Origin: Perkinsus chesapeaki
Taxonomy: Eukaryota > Perkinsozoa > Perkinsida > Perkinsidae
Assembly: GCA_013115145.1 (NCBI GenBank)
Contig: JAAPAO010000064.1
Span: 1,365 to 65,364 of the forward strand
Direction: 5' to 3'
Length of the DNA: 64,000 bases
The notes under the pieces are model-generated. The model did no database searches. It saw only the letters and a list, made by a program, of their open reading frames with translations, and was not told the DNA's origin. This document shows positions 43,829 through 54,248 of this stretch, one piece after another. Position 1 is the stretch's first letter. Each line of letters opens with the position of its first letter. The position numbers were made by a program, and so were the translations under genes.

Positions 43829-45134
43829 AGCCCTAACTTCGCAAGGACGGCTAGGAAACAACTTGAGTCGCCTGCAGGGTACCTTTTTGCCAGCTTCTCC
43901 GTCTGATGCTCGAGATCCTTCTTTTCCTTCGATAACTTCTCCCGAGTCGCCTAAAAAAACACGGTGCCGCCGGCCTTCTGTGAAGTAGTGGAATTTTGCA
44001 CCCATTCTTTATTGAATAGTGATGTATAATTGAATGCTTATTGAACCTTGGAAAATATATATTCCTAGAAAAGTGCACTATACAACCCACTGTGAGTTAC
44101 TCACACAGTTCCTGTCTATCGCACAATTGTCGTACCACGCTATTACTAGCTTTATGTACTCGTCATATTCTACTAATTCCTCACTCTGCTCACTGCTCTA
44201 TTTTCCTTCGGATGTACCTTATCCTTGTGGCGTTTAATAACACTGCAAAAGTAAAGCATTAAAATACCAAAACCTCTCCAGGAGTAGTACAGACAAAGCC
44301 TAAAGTGCCAGACCTAGCTCGAAACTCAGAACCGCGGGCTGCCGCACGACTCTCATTTTCTGAATGCCATTTCCCGCTTGACTATGTTCCCTCTCCTTTT
44401 CTACGCTGCCGTTTCCTATCTGACAGTTTTTCTATCAGATTCTCCCCACATAGGCACCCATTCACCAAGCACTACCTCTCGCGCTTTTAGCAGCTTATAC
44501 GCCCTTTGGCTCTCACAGGATTGAATAGTTTGCAGCACAGCATTGCCAGATTCCATACCGGCCTCCACAGAAAATATACCTGGAGAATGGCGGTCCCTTT
44601 ACACTATAACGCAGTGCCCGCACGGGGAGGAGAAAGAAACAGTGGATAAGTTAGTATTGGACGTTAGTTGATGTGAGGCGACTCAGTCCGTGATGGGGAT
44701 ACCTGACAAATGAGAACGAGTATCCGGATGGAGAAAACTGAGTTATACGCATATCATAGTCTGGTGACTTCAGAGAAGAGCCGAAGCTAGAAGTGTGTGC
44801 GATTAGTTTTCATTAAAAGTAGCCTTCTGAATTTCACGAATAAGAGCATGAAACCTGCTGGAATATACCAATTGAGAGTATCAGTACAGGGTGCTGCAAA
44901 AATAGGCCCACCCCCTAGCACCCTATATGATGATGACCGTATATATAATACTACCACACTGCTATAATACAACAACAGCTGTTTGTAACTTAGTTATACC
45001 GATGGATACCAGCCCCTTCAGCCGCACTGTTATGTGGATTCGGCAAGGTTTTCCTTAAGAACTTAAGGGTCTATTAGTGCCAGACTGATAGGCGAAGCGC
45101 CCATGCTGTACTTGGCCATACCACTGTGGTGTCC
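43829..45134. other. No gene seen
   Basis: This region lies between the 5' end of XAP5 (-) and the 3' end of RRP1 (-). Frames on both strands are short and low in complexity. It should contain the XAP5 promoter and the RRP1 terminator, but no clear signal can be picked out. Confidence 0.5.
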
Positions 45135-46534
45135 CTATCTACCTTCCTTCTTCATCCTTTCCTCAAGCCTCTCAACAGCAGCATAGGCCGCATCTCGCTG
45201 CATCTCCTCAGTTCTAGTATTCTTCCCTATCTTATACATCCAGGTGCGGATCTCTGCCAGCCACGCCTTCACTGGCGTTTTCAACAGCAACGACACGTAT
45301 ATCTCGTCAACCACAGCCTTAACGTTGCACACGCGGACGCATTTGATCCAAGGCCGAAGCAGATTGAAATCTGTCGAGAGAACTGCGGTCTTCGTCTCGT
45401 CATCGGCCGCTTTTATCTCAGCTGTCCACTCATCCCAGAACACTCGGGCGCAGTGCATGACTACTGAGGGAGTGCCTGAGCATAAGGAAGTAACGGTTAT
45501 CAATTGGAGCATCGTGGTGGTGGTGGTATATAAAGCGAGTCCATATAATATATTCCTATACCGACTACGGGGGCCTTGAGGGGGTCTCAATACGACGATA
45601 CTCAAAGTAAGGTTACCATTGCACAGTATGCTGCTGCCCCCCGACATAGACACAAACGCCCCATCCTACGCCACCACTACTGAAGCCTAAGGCCGCCGCC
45701 TCCCACTATAGTACACTTCTTCCTGTCTAATATATCCTCATCTAGCAGTCTGCGTATAGACTCGATGCTTTGGACCTTTATGGAGTGGTTAAGGAGCTCG
45801 GCCACGGCTATTCGGAGCAGAAGCTGGTACTTATTTATACGGTGTTTGTCCAGCTGTGATGGGAAGAAGAAGAACAAGTCACGCGCCATGATATTCAAGC
45901 TAGTATTACCTTCTCCCATTGCTCATTGACTGTGAACCAGAACGCCTTCCACCAGGTTAGGTAGGCCTCTTCGTTGGTGAAGACTCGAGAAAGCTGCACC
46001 ATTTGAGCTGCCGTCTACAACAACATATCGGGATCGGGGAGTAAACTTCACGCATTCTACATTCTGCTGGACACCTCGGCCATCCGCCATCCACAGCACG
46101 AACCAGAGTCCACGCCAGAGCTTCCGAGCATCATGCTCGCCCAGGACCTCCCAGTGAGAGCCTGCCAAACCAAATGCTGCAGGAAATCTCTCTCTGCATT
46201 ACCCAGCCACTTAGCAAGCATCTTGAAGCCCTTCACTCGGACAGAAGCGTCAGTGTGGGAGAGCTTTTTGCCAAAGTCGAGGGGCTCTTGAAGGTTCAAC
46301 TCCTTCTTAGGTTTCGCCGATGCTATCCTCGCTCGCTTGGCCTTATCCCTGCGATAAAACTACTGCTTGTCTCTTATCTTTGAGTCTGCGTTACCCCTTG
46401 CCGGCCTCAGCAGGCTGTGCCCTCTTCTTCGGCGAGGGTGCCGCCGGCTTCGGTGCCTCCGTGATTCGAGTCGGAGCCTCCGCGGTACTGAAGCAACATA
46501 CGTCTCACGCTGCGGGCGAAACTCTTTCCGACAT
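45135..46534 (-). CDS. RRP1: RRP1 / Nop52 family ribosomal RNA processing protein
   Basis: RRP1 is a nucleolar factor for pre-60S subunit maturation. ATG 46534 starts MSERVSPAA, then after a 21-nt intron a Lys/Pro/Ala-rich tail (EAPKPAAPSPKKRAQPAEAG). The conserved domain follows: LNLQEPLDFGKKLSHTDASV plus RVKGFKMLAKWLG, LGEHDARKLWRGLWFVLWMA plus DGRGVQQ, WWKAFWFTVNEQWEK, LDKHRINKYQLLLRIAVAEL, and a C-terminal part with MLQLITVTSL, FWDEWTAEIKAADDETKTAV and MQRDAAYAAVERLEERMKKE, stop at 45135. These match the family's fixed order (KRLRKWL, LWKGLFYCMWMSDK, DRIRLDKFLMLVR). The intron 45854-45909 carries a copy of the GC-rich motif (ATCATGGCGCGTGACTTG). Confidence 0.88.
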
Positions 46535-46750
46535 CTTCCCAACGACACTCCCGCGGACACTGGCGGTTCGCCATAGTAAATTCTCAGAACACTTCAGCTG
46601 TCGGTTATGTGAGAAGAGGTGTGTACAAAGATTGGTAAGTAGACCAATTTCAACTCGGAACTTTTCCAGATTTTGCCAGAGTAATTTTTACAAACAGAAA
46701 GTCTGTCCCTTGAAAGCTTTACTAAAAAATTTTCCCTCCCCCGTCCAATA

Positions 46751-46934
46751 TTACGCCTCCACTGCTGTGTCCTGTATTTCATCGTCATGGTGGTGATCCT
46801 CGCAGTGGCAGTGGGCATGGTGCAGCATGGCCTTCTCGATAGCCAACGCCTAAAAGCCTCTGGTGACGGTGTACGTGAGGTCTTACCTTCTTCCGTCGGA
46901 CTAGCTTGTTGATCCTCTCACTGGCTGAGGACAT
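46751..46934 (-). CDS. 48-aa His-rich protein (2 exons)
   Basis: Exon 1 (46934-46887) encodes MSSASERINKLVRRKK. A 37-nt intron with GTAAGA and TTTTAG ends (46886-46850) precedes exon 2 (46849-46751), which encodes ALAIEKAMLHHAHCHCEDHH then HDDEIQDTAVEA and TAA. The cluster of seven His and two Cys among about ten residues is likely to bind zinc, copper or nickel ions. The gene is small and lies between RRP1 and the divergent intergenic region, on the minus strand. Family unknown; start, splice and stop signals are all clean. Confidence 0.55.
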
Positions 46935-46983
46935 GTCGCAAAACAACAAACGTCTAAAGTCTTGGGATTGCGAAAGGATCCAA

Positions 46984-47082
46984 TTTCGTGGCGCGCGACT
47001 TTCTCGACATACTTTCGTGGCGAGCGACTCTACCTTCTATTTTCTGGCGCGCGACATTTCGTACCTTGCGGCGCGTGACGGT
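46984..47082 (+). promoter_or_regulatory. Four clustered copies of the GC-rich motif in a divergent intergenic region
   Basis: Copies: TTTCGTGGCGCGCGAC at 46984-46999, TTTCGTGGCGAGCGAC at about 47013-47029, TTTCTGGCGCGCGAC at 47041-47055 and TTGCGGCGCGTGACGG at about 47066-47081, all in one orientation. They sit between the start of the 48-aa gene (-) and the PC-esterase gene (+). They could be protein-binding sites of a bidirectional promoter, or remnants of an inserted element. Confidence 0.6.
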
Positions 47083-47304
47083 TTCTTTTCTGCGCATGAT
47101 GCTTCCCTACGATCGTCCGAGGTCTTAAGCTCAGTACGGCAGCTCTTCCTCCCCTCACACTTGTACAATAACCTCTCTCAACTCTACGGTGCTCTGTAGA
47201 CGGCTGATCTTCTCAGTAGAGGGTCTTTTGGTTAAGTAAGGCTCTTATTCTCCTACCCCTTACAGTTGCCCACTTGCCCAGCAGCTGCGATATTTGGCTT
47301 TGCA

Positions 47305-49038
47305 ATGCCAAGCATATCAACGCTTCTCCGTGGTCCTCTGGTGGTCAGCGTTCTGTCGTCTATATTGGTCTTGTTTTATCGGTGGCCGGTCTACTTCCCG
47401 TCGGTCCAACTTGACCTCCCCCTGGTCTTGGTCGCGCTGCCCTCGGGCTCGCTTTGTAGTCATCCGGAGCTCCCCTCTCGGCAAGGCCCTCCCTACTGTA
47501 ACGATCCCCTCCGAGGCGTCCTAGGGACCATCTGTCCGCTCAACGACTGTGAGGCCGAATGCCAGGCTGATCCTTGGTGTCGCCGGCAACGGTCGCGCTA
47601 CCGCCTCCTCGAGCCCACGATCACCTCAGACGGAGTGCTCCGGGTCGGAGTTGTTGGCCCTTCTCGTCAAAGCGTGGTGACCGGCAAGCTGGGTTGCAAT
47701 GACGAGCTCTTTGGTGTGATTAGAGGCCCTGCGATTCTCCCTTTGGACTTCGTCCCTGCTTCGAGCCCGTTGGTCGCCGTTGGTGAGGAGTGCCACTACT
47801 CTGCGGTCGCACGGCTCATCGTCGGCGGCCGGTACTTGATGTCGGTCTCTGTGGAGCGCCTCGCTGACCATGCCTCGCTCGAGCCGGAGGTGTCTCTGCC
47901 AGACCGGAAGATGGTTTGTTCTGAGTTGTCCGAGCACCCTAGCAGGGTGGCATCTTTGGAGATGTTCTGGCCATTGAACGCTACAAGCGCATATCTTGGG
48001 GCTGAGGTCCTTCCCCGGCTGAGTCTGATAGACGTTAATGTTCCTCCGCTGGTCGGCTGCGGTAGGTTGTCCGAGGCTGAGCCGCAGTGGTTGCATTACA
48101 CTGTGGTGGCTGATGTGGTGAAGATCTGTGGTGTCGACGTCGAAGAGTATGACCTCTCTGACAACTACATTTGGTTTAGTCCGAACCGAAGTCCTGCTTT
48201 TCTCAAATCTGACGAGCGGCTGAAAGCTCTGGGTGATCGGAAGGTCCTTTTTATCGGCGACTCTACTGTTGAGGATATCTGGCGGTTATGGTCTAGCAAG
48301 CATCTGAACGCTGTGTACGAGAAGGTTTGGGGCACATATGAGTTCATGTACTCCTCCGAGTCGAACCCTTTCATGTGTGGAGAGGAGACTATGTTGGCCG
48401 GGGGTTGGCGAAGCGTGAAGGCTGTGGCGGACAGGGTGGCCGAGGTTGAACCTGCTGTAGTCATCTTGGGTGAGAATCTTCACACTCTGAAGAAAGTTGG
48501 TTTGGCTAGTTATCGGTCGCTGCTGCGGAAGCTGTTCGGGGCGGTACGTGGGGCTTGCAGCAATTGTGTGTTAGTTTTCAAGCCGACGACTCAGCCATCG
48601 GGGCGGCGGTGCGGTTGCTCGGAGGACATGGAGGTATCTAGGTGCGCATTTGATTTGTTTTACGGTCGGGAACGGCTTCGTCGAGCGAATGAAATGGCGA
48701 GCGAGATCGGACGAGAGTTTGGTGTTGTTACTGTTGATGATATCTATAAGGTAAGCTTGGCGAGGCCAGAACTGTCCAGGGATGGCATACACTGGTCGAA
48801 GTCTTTCTTCCCGTGTCCCGAGGAAGAGGGGTGCAGTGCAGCGGCCTGTGAGGACTATGCAGCTGGCAATTGGCAGCCTGAGCCTCTGGGGGCGGCGGTG
48901 TCGAATAGGAGCACATCTGTCAACCCGGCGGCTTCTCGGCGGAAGAACTTTTATCGAGATTTGTATCCGGAGTCGGTCTTGGCCGTGAGCGCTGGGCTGA
49001 TTGAAGAGGTTATTGCTGCTGAGTTGATGATGCATTAA
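47305..49038 (+). CDS. PC-esterase/NXPE-like type II membrane protein
   Basis: A single exon of 577 codons from ATG 47305. Residues 5-30 contain a signal anchor (RGPLVVSVLSSILVLFYRW), typical of Golgi type II proteins. A Cys-rich stretch follows (CPLNDCEAECQADPWCRR). The catalytic SGNH-type domain has KVLFIGDSTVEDIWRLW with the GDS nucleophile Ser, VILGENLH near the family's NxH position, and the C-terminal DxxH motif in SRDGIHWSKS. This layout fits PC-esterase proteins (plant TBL, fungal Cas1p, animal NXPE), which transfer or remove acetyl groups on glycans. In this lineage it may modify secreted or surface glycans; that is inference. No intron is needed, unlike most neighbours. Confidence 0.72.
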   Translation: MPSISTLLRGPLVVSVLSSILVLFYRWPVYFPSVQLDLPLVLVALPSGSLCSHPELPSRQGPPYCNDPLRGVLGTICPLNDCEAECQADPWCRRQRSRYRLLEPTITSDGVLRVGVVGPSRQSVVTGKLGCNDELFGVIRGPAILPLDFVPASSPLVAVGEECHYSAVARLIVGGRYLMSVSVERLADHASLEPEVSLPDRKMVCSELSEHPSRVASLEMFWPLNATSAYLGAEVLPRLSLIDVNVPPLVGCGRLSEAEPQWLHYTVVADVVKICGVDVEEYDLSDNYIWFSPNRSPAFLKSDERLKALGDRKVLFIGDSTVEDIWRLWSSKHLNAVYEKVWGTYEFMYSSESNPFMCGEETMLAGGWRSVKAVADRVAEVEPAVVILGENLHTLKKVGLASYRSLLRKLFGAVRGACSNCVLVFKPTTQPSGRRCGCSEDMEVSRCAFDLFYGRERLRRANEMASEIGREFGVVTVDDIYKVSLARPELSRDGIHWSKSFFPCPEEEGCSAAACEDYAAGNWQPEPLGAAVSNRSTSVNPAASRRKNFYRDLYPESVLAVSAGLIEEVIAAELMMH

Positions 49039-49159
49039 CATGATAATGATAATGTGTGTCTTCATTTCTAATTAGCCAGTGTGTTGAATTAACCAATAGG
49101 CTGCCTAGAGGAGGGCTTATGCTTGCCAAGCTATTAGCATATTATCGTACACGCAAATC

Positions 49160-51531
49160 ATGACTGTCGAGATACCCACGTCGACCGTCCCCACTGAACG
49201 TCAGAGACCTAATGCAACCTTGGCGCCGTGGTTTGAGGGCTATCACCAGCCCCAGACCGTGGCCGATGCTGCTGCTACTGGGCAGCCAAAGTCAAGTCAC
49301 TATGAGAAGAACAAGTCGCAGGAAGGGGCCCTTGAAGGCTTTCCTCCAGTGCAAGCTAATATCCAAGAACCATATCATAGGTAGGTGACAGCTGGGTGAC
49401 GCGTGGTCATTATTTTGATCAGATCACACACCGCCGTAGAAAACGATTTCATCAGTATTCTATCCGGAACCAATTTCGACGAGTCCCCGCCGCCGCCGAG
49501 ACCGGCCACTCCGACTGATGTTGAGGCTGTGGCCAGTCAGGCGGCTGCTATGATTGAGGAGGTCCTCGCTGGTGGAGGAGGGGACGCTAAGGGTAAGGGG
49601 GAGGCCTGCTGCTACGGCGGTGAGGGAGGCTGGTGAGCAGGTTTGATCGGAGAACTTGTCCAGAATTCGGACACTCTGTGCGCTCTTCTTGGCGAGCTGG
49701 AGCGTCCAGCTCAGACTGCTCAGGCCAATCCATGTAGGTTGGGTGGTATCATTGCTGCTGTTGATGAGCCTGCTTGGTTCAGGGTCAACCCCGCAGGTTA
49801 CCGAACATTGTTTTTGTAAGTTGCTTATCACTCATAAGCAAGCCGGTGCCATTATTGGCAAAAACGGCGCTGAGATCGCCGCCATGGAGAAGGTACGGAC
49901 ATAAAGTCATTAGTTTTTATTTATGACCTTTCTTCAGGCTGCTCATGTGACCGCTAAGGTGTCCCCGGGCGGCAGCTACTTTCCTGGCACCACCGACCGT
50001 ATCATGGTCCTCTCGGGGAAGGGCCACAGCATCCGTGCGGTGAGTCGACAGCAGTCTTGTGTGGGTTTTAGTACAGTGGCGTGGTCAGGCTCTGCACGAG
50101 GTTGTTAACAAATTCGATTACTGCAATCAAGTTGCTCAGGCCCAGGAGGACGCCAAGTCCACGTTCCTTGGAGCAACTAACGTATGAACCGAGGCACCGC
50201 CTCGCTGATGCCAAACGGTCTCTCGATCAGGTTGTTAGTCGTCCTCGCCCCCTGCCGATGGTCCTGCGTATGGTGGTGCCCAACTCCAGTGTGGGGACTT
50301 TAATGGGCAAGCAGGGCAGAGATATAAGGTAGTAGCCTTACCGCCGCCAAAGGCGAGCTTTATTGCTCTCTTTGCTTAGACAATTGGCTATAACCTGCGG
50401 AGTCCACATACAGATTTCACCGAGGCTGACAGGCGTGCTTGAGGTGAGCTGGTCTTGTTGTTGGCACCGAGTGACCAGTGTGCGTTCAGCGCGTCGTCAA
50501 CATCACAGGAGCGAGTCACCAGTGCATGCTGGCTGGCTGCTCTATCGTCGAGGTGATTCGCCATAATCCACACGTCATCGAACATTCTAACGTGCTGGTA
50601 AGCATTGCCTCGGATACCTAGGATTGAATCACCACCATGCTCTTAGATATACACACCATATCAGCACAGACTCGCCGCCAAGCAGGCCGAGTCCTTCAGA
50701 GACTACCACATGGCCGCTAACAACGATTCTCCAAGGGAGAGTCCGTTTGACCCCTCCCCGTTCGCCAGGTAGGCATCTAACTTGAGCGTTCTCGCTTCAC
50801 AAGTTTCATTTTTTCAGCACTGCTGCCGACGGTGACGCCCTATCTCGTCGTGGGTTGATGAGCAAACTGCTGGCCAAGAAACGCGAGGAATCCCCTCCTA
50901 TTGTTCGTGAAGCGAGATCGGTCAACGAGAACCTTCCTCCTCACATCGCCGCTGAAGAGAGACTAAGATGTCATGTGCGCTCGGAGATCCAGACCAATCT
51001 GGTGAAGGAGGCCAGAGTCAGGGCGGCCAGGCTTGAGAAAGAGCTCGGACCGTCCCTGTTGGGATTGGGACCCCGCGCGGAGATCAACCTCATGGTCCAG
51101 GCAGCTAACTCAAGGGTGACCGACGAGGATCAGCAGCACACCTATTCCGGCGGAGGACCACTGGCTCGTGAGACCGCCGAGTTGTACAGAAGACTCTGTG
51201 GCGAGGATGACGGAGGGAGAGTTTGCGGGGTGCCCGAGGTTATGATGACTAACGACACAGCTACAGCTATCACCGTGGCCGTGCCGGCCGTAACCTCCGG
51301 CGGCGGGGGAAGTTCGAGTTCGAGCAACATCAGCCCTGATCGCAGCAGCGCTGGTGATGGGAAGCCTAAGAAGGGCGAGTTCGCCGACTCCACTTGCAGT
51401 GAGTCCTCCATGAGATTCCTGGCCGCAGCTGGTGAGTGAGGCTGTGAGAGATTGTGTATGATGTATTCGCAGGTATTCCCGTGCCCCTTCCAGCGGTGAA
51501 TGAGCAAGCTGCTGGGCATCATCAAGAGTAG
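49160..51531 (+). CDS. Two-KH-domain RNA-binding protein
   Basis: ATG 49160 begins MTVEIPTSTVPTERQRPNAT. After an acidic/Pro segment (SGTNFDESPPPPRPATPTDV) comes KH1, FCKLLITHKQAGAIIGKNGA, then HVTAKVSPGGSYFPGTTDRI plus MVLSGKG. KH2 is LRMVVPNSSVGTLMGKQGRD, then LAITCGVHIQISPR and a GXXG-bearing loop. Both have the GxxG RNA-binding loop (GKNG, GKQG). The C-terminal exon is helical and Ser/Gly-rich (LMSKLLAKKREESPPIVREA) and ends GIPVPLPAVNEQAAGHHQE, TAG 51529-51531. The arrangement resembles Nova/PCBP-type proteins that regulate splicing or mRNA stability. About nine short introns interrupt the KH units. Some small exons between KH1 and KH2 are only roughly placed. Confidence 0.8.
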
Positions 51532-52451
51532 AGCCTCGATGAAGATGTGAAGAATGAAGCTTGTTTATGAGGCTGCTCTGCCTCTTGCATCTCTAAGATC
51601 GCCAATGCGATGCACTTGCGAGATGCTGGCTTATTATTTACTATTATTTTTGTCTATTATTTCCGCCTATCTTTATTAACCCTTTCTATTGAATGGGGCC
51701 TATGCTGCCTCCTAGAGGCATCTCACGCCTTCTCGGCGCTTCTTAGTGCTGCCGAATCGGCTGGTAGTGATGATAATTACGATGATCCTATTGTTCTAAC
51801 TGAACTCGCACCCTCGCTGGAGGGTCCCAAACTTTTTGCTGTGCCCTTGTATTAGTCCAGCGCAGCGCAGGGGCGCCGGCGACGGCATCAGCAATGGTTA
51901 TTCTTTATTGAGTAATTACGGCAGCGGTAACAGTATAAGTTGCTGCCTGCTTACCCCTGCTAGTATTGAAGCCGAGTAGTCCTCCTCTTATTATTAGTAG
52001 CACTCCTCGATAACGTATGCTTTCCTAGCAGTAGGAATGACAGGCGTGTTGTATAGATTAATGATGATGATTTTTAATGCTGTTTAGTAACGTATAAGAT
52101 GTCCCTTAAGGACAGCAGTATAGTGTGATGATGCATGATGATGATTATGGTTATGATGGTCTTACCACATGGTGAGCCACCGTGTCAGCAGCAGCTCTTA
52201 CTGTTGTGTTATTATGCCCTGCTGTGGAGGATAAGGGACGGAGCAATCAATGGAGGAGACAACGAAAGCGATCGATAATTCCCGGGTGTTTGAGGAACTT
52301 TACGCAAGAAATTACTGCAGAAAATCTCCCGAAATTTCCTGAAATTTTTGGCAAATTATCGTTTTCTGGATTGATCTTGTATATCTTATTTCTGCGTCTT
52401 CAGTCGATATCCCATTTGATTGATCCGTGCGGGTATCGCATCATCGCGTTG
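51532..52451. other. Mostly intergenic; one weak ORF
   Basis: An 81-codon frame at 51610-51855 (+) has an ATG, a hydrophobic stretch (GLLFTIIFVYYFRLSLLTL) and an acidic end, but no homology I recognise; confidence that it is a gene is about 0.25. The rest is AT-rich and stop-dense and presumably holds the promoter of the Orai-like gene. Confidence 0.45.
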
Positions 52452-53798
52452 ATGCCTCCTCCTAGCCTGCAATTGAAATCCTTATCAACTGAGTCGTTGT
52501 TGGCACCTGACTCCGAGGAGGAGGAGGAAGAGTGAGCGTGCTTTGGTATTGCTGGAACACACACGTGTTAGGGCGACCGACTTGAAGCCTCGAAACGACT
52601 CCTCCATTGATTGGCGGAAGACCAGCACCATTTCGACCATCGGCAGTCTGTCAGGTCTTAACGGTAAGCTACCTCCCTGACGTATCCCGATTTGGCTGTG
52701 TTAGGCAGCGAGAGTCTCTTGGAGGCGTTGGCCGGCCTGCAGGCAGCGGTGGAGCGCAGTAATGATTTAACGGCGACGCAGCTGCAACCGGCAGCGAGAA
52801 GAAGTGGGCATGTCACAGGCGAGGGAGGATTAGGGTGGTTATTAGGTTCGGTAGTGAGCCCTTTGGCGGCGGCAACGGCGGAGCAGAAGGCTGAGATATT
52901 GATAGAGAAATACAGGGAGAGGCTGGATGCTGAGAATGAGATAGGCGTTACTGCAGCACTCATAGCAGGTGGGCCTGCGGTGTTACTCCATTTTACCCGC
53001 GTGACCTCTAATGATCTAGTTTCGTGCGGCTGGTACCAAACCTAGTTGACCCACCTACTCATATACTATTCAGTACTTAGTAAACAGAAGATGCACAAGC
53101 AGCTGATAAGTATCGATAGTCGACGGCAGAAAATGTGACGCAGCATAATATAGCATATTGCCGATATACCCTTTCAACGACGCAGGGTCGAACTTCACAA
53201 GCCGCATCATCATCACCCTTCAGGTTTCTCCCTCTCTATGTTGACAGCAGTCGACCCAAAGATATTCGAAGTGTCTCCTTTACTATACATCTACGTCCTT
53301 CTCCTGTCATTTGTCGGCGGCTTTAATATGCTTAACGTCATCATATCGAGCTTCGTCTACTTCACTGGTCACAGGATACTCTCCAAGACTCGAAAGGGCC
53401 CCAGGGACAACGCTCGAGATTTCGTCGCCTTCTGGGACAACGGTACGTACGCCTTCCTCAGGCGGCTCAGCCGGGACTACTTCGTTCTCTCGATACCAAT
53501 GTTTCTATTTGCCGTTGGAGTCCAACTAGTTGCGGTGATGCCGTTGCCCCTCGGCGCCACCGCCTTCATTGTCCTATTTCTTCTCGGTGCGCTGGGATTC
53601 AAGTGTTCCAACTTGCTCCAGGAGAGCATGGGGGCCAAGCCGCTCCGAGCGGCCACAGTCGAGTCGGCTCAGGTGGTCCTGTACTTCCTGAGAAAACTAG
53701 CAGCCCGATACGGCCTAGCGCAGCAGGTGGCGGAGGAGGAGCTCGGTATCCACCAGACTTTGCGGTCCTCCTGGAGTTTTACCAAGAAAGAGCTTTGA
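52452..53798 (+). CDS. Orai-like four-helix membrane protein
   Basis: ATG 52452 starts MPPPSLQLKSLSTESLLAPD and an acidic run. Two short introns then join DLKPRNDSSIDWRKTSTIST and SESLLEALAGLQAAVERSND. An amphipathic helix (AEILIEKYRERLDAENEIGV) leads into TM1 (TAALIAGFSLSMLTAV), whose join across the intron ending at about 53222 is in frame. TM2 is LLYIYVLLLSFVGGFNMLNV, TM3 YFVLSIPMFLFAVGVQLVAV and TM4 LGATAFIVLFLLGALGF. The helix-TM1 layout and the order of four membrane segments with a cytosolic linker resemble Orai store-operated calcium channels. The pore Glu of animal Orai1 is not obvious here, so the assignment is by topology. Stop TGA 53796-53798. Confidence 0.5.
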
Positions 53799-54248
53799 GA
53801 CATTCTCGTATGATATATAAAATCGCTTCATTGCAATGTACTGTTGTTGTTAAGGTTCTCTGTTGTCGTGTACTTTGTTGTGTTCATCTGCCTAAACTGT
53901 CCCTGCATGTGGTTGGGATTTTCCCAACCAGAGGTCTAGCGTTCGAGCACTTCGAACCAGTCGAGAGAACAATCCCTGAAGTTCATTCTACGTCTCGGGA
54001 AAACCGTTTCAATATGCTCATTTTCGTGGGACCCTGGGTTGAGGCTTTGAGATCGAGGCAACCGGAACAGTTGAAAATGTTGGGAGGCTCGGCAATTGGT
54101 GAAGAACGAAGACCATCGCCGTACTGTCCGTTCGATGATGCTGCCACTATGAGTTAGGCCGTGCCAGTAGCAACTGCGAGTACTGCCGCGTTGTGGACGG
54201 AGGTCTCATTACTTTATATCTTCATTCAGCTTCTGCTTGCTTTGTTAC
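53799..54248. other. No gene seen
   Basis: A 150-codon frame runs through this interval but continues out of frame from the preceding gene and shows no motif. The stretch probably contains the 3' UTR of the Orai-like gene and the promoter of the PARP gene. AACCAG/CCTCTGG-type short palindromes are present but unremarkable. Confidence 0.5.

Noticed and set aside
48571-49065. 164-codon minus-strand frame
   Set aside because: Antisense to the PC-esterase catalytic region; no independent support.
52658-52963. 101-codon minus-strand Ser/Ala-rich frame
   Set aside because: Antisense to the N-terminal exon of the Orai-like gene.
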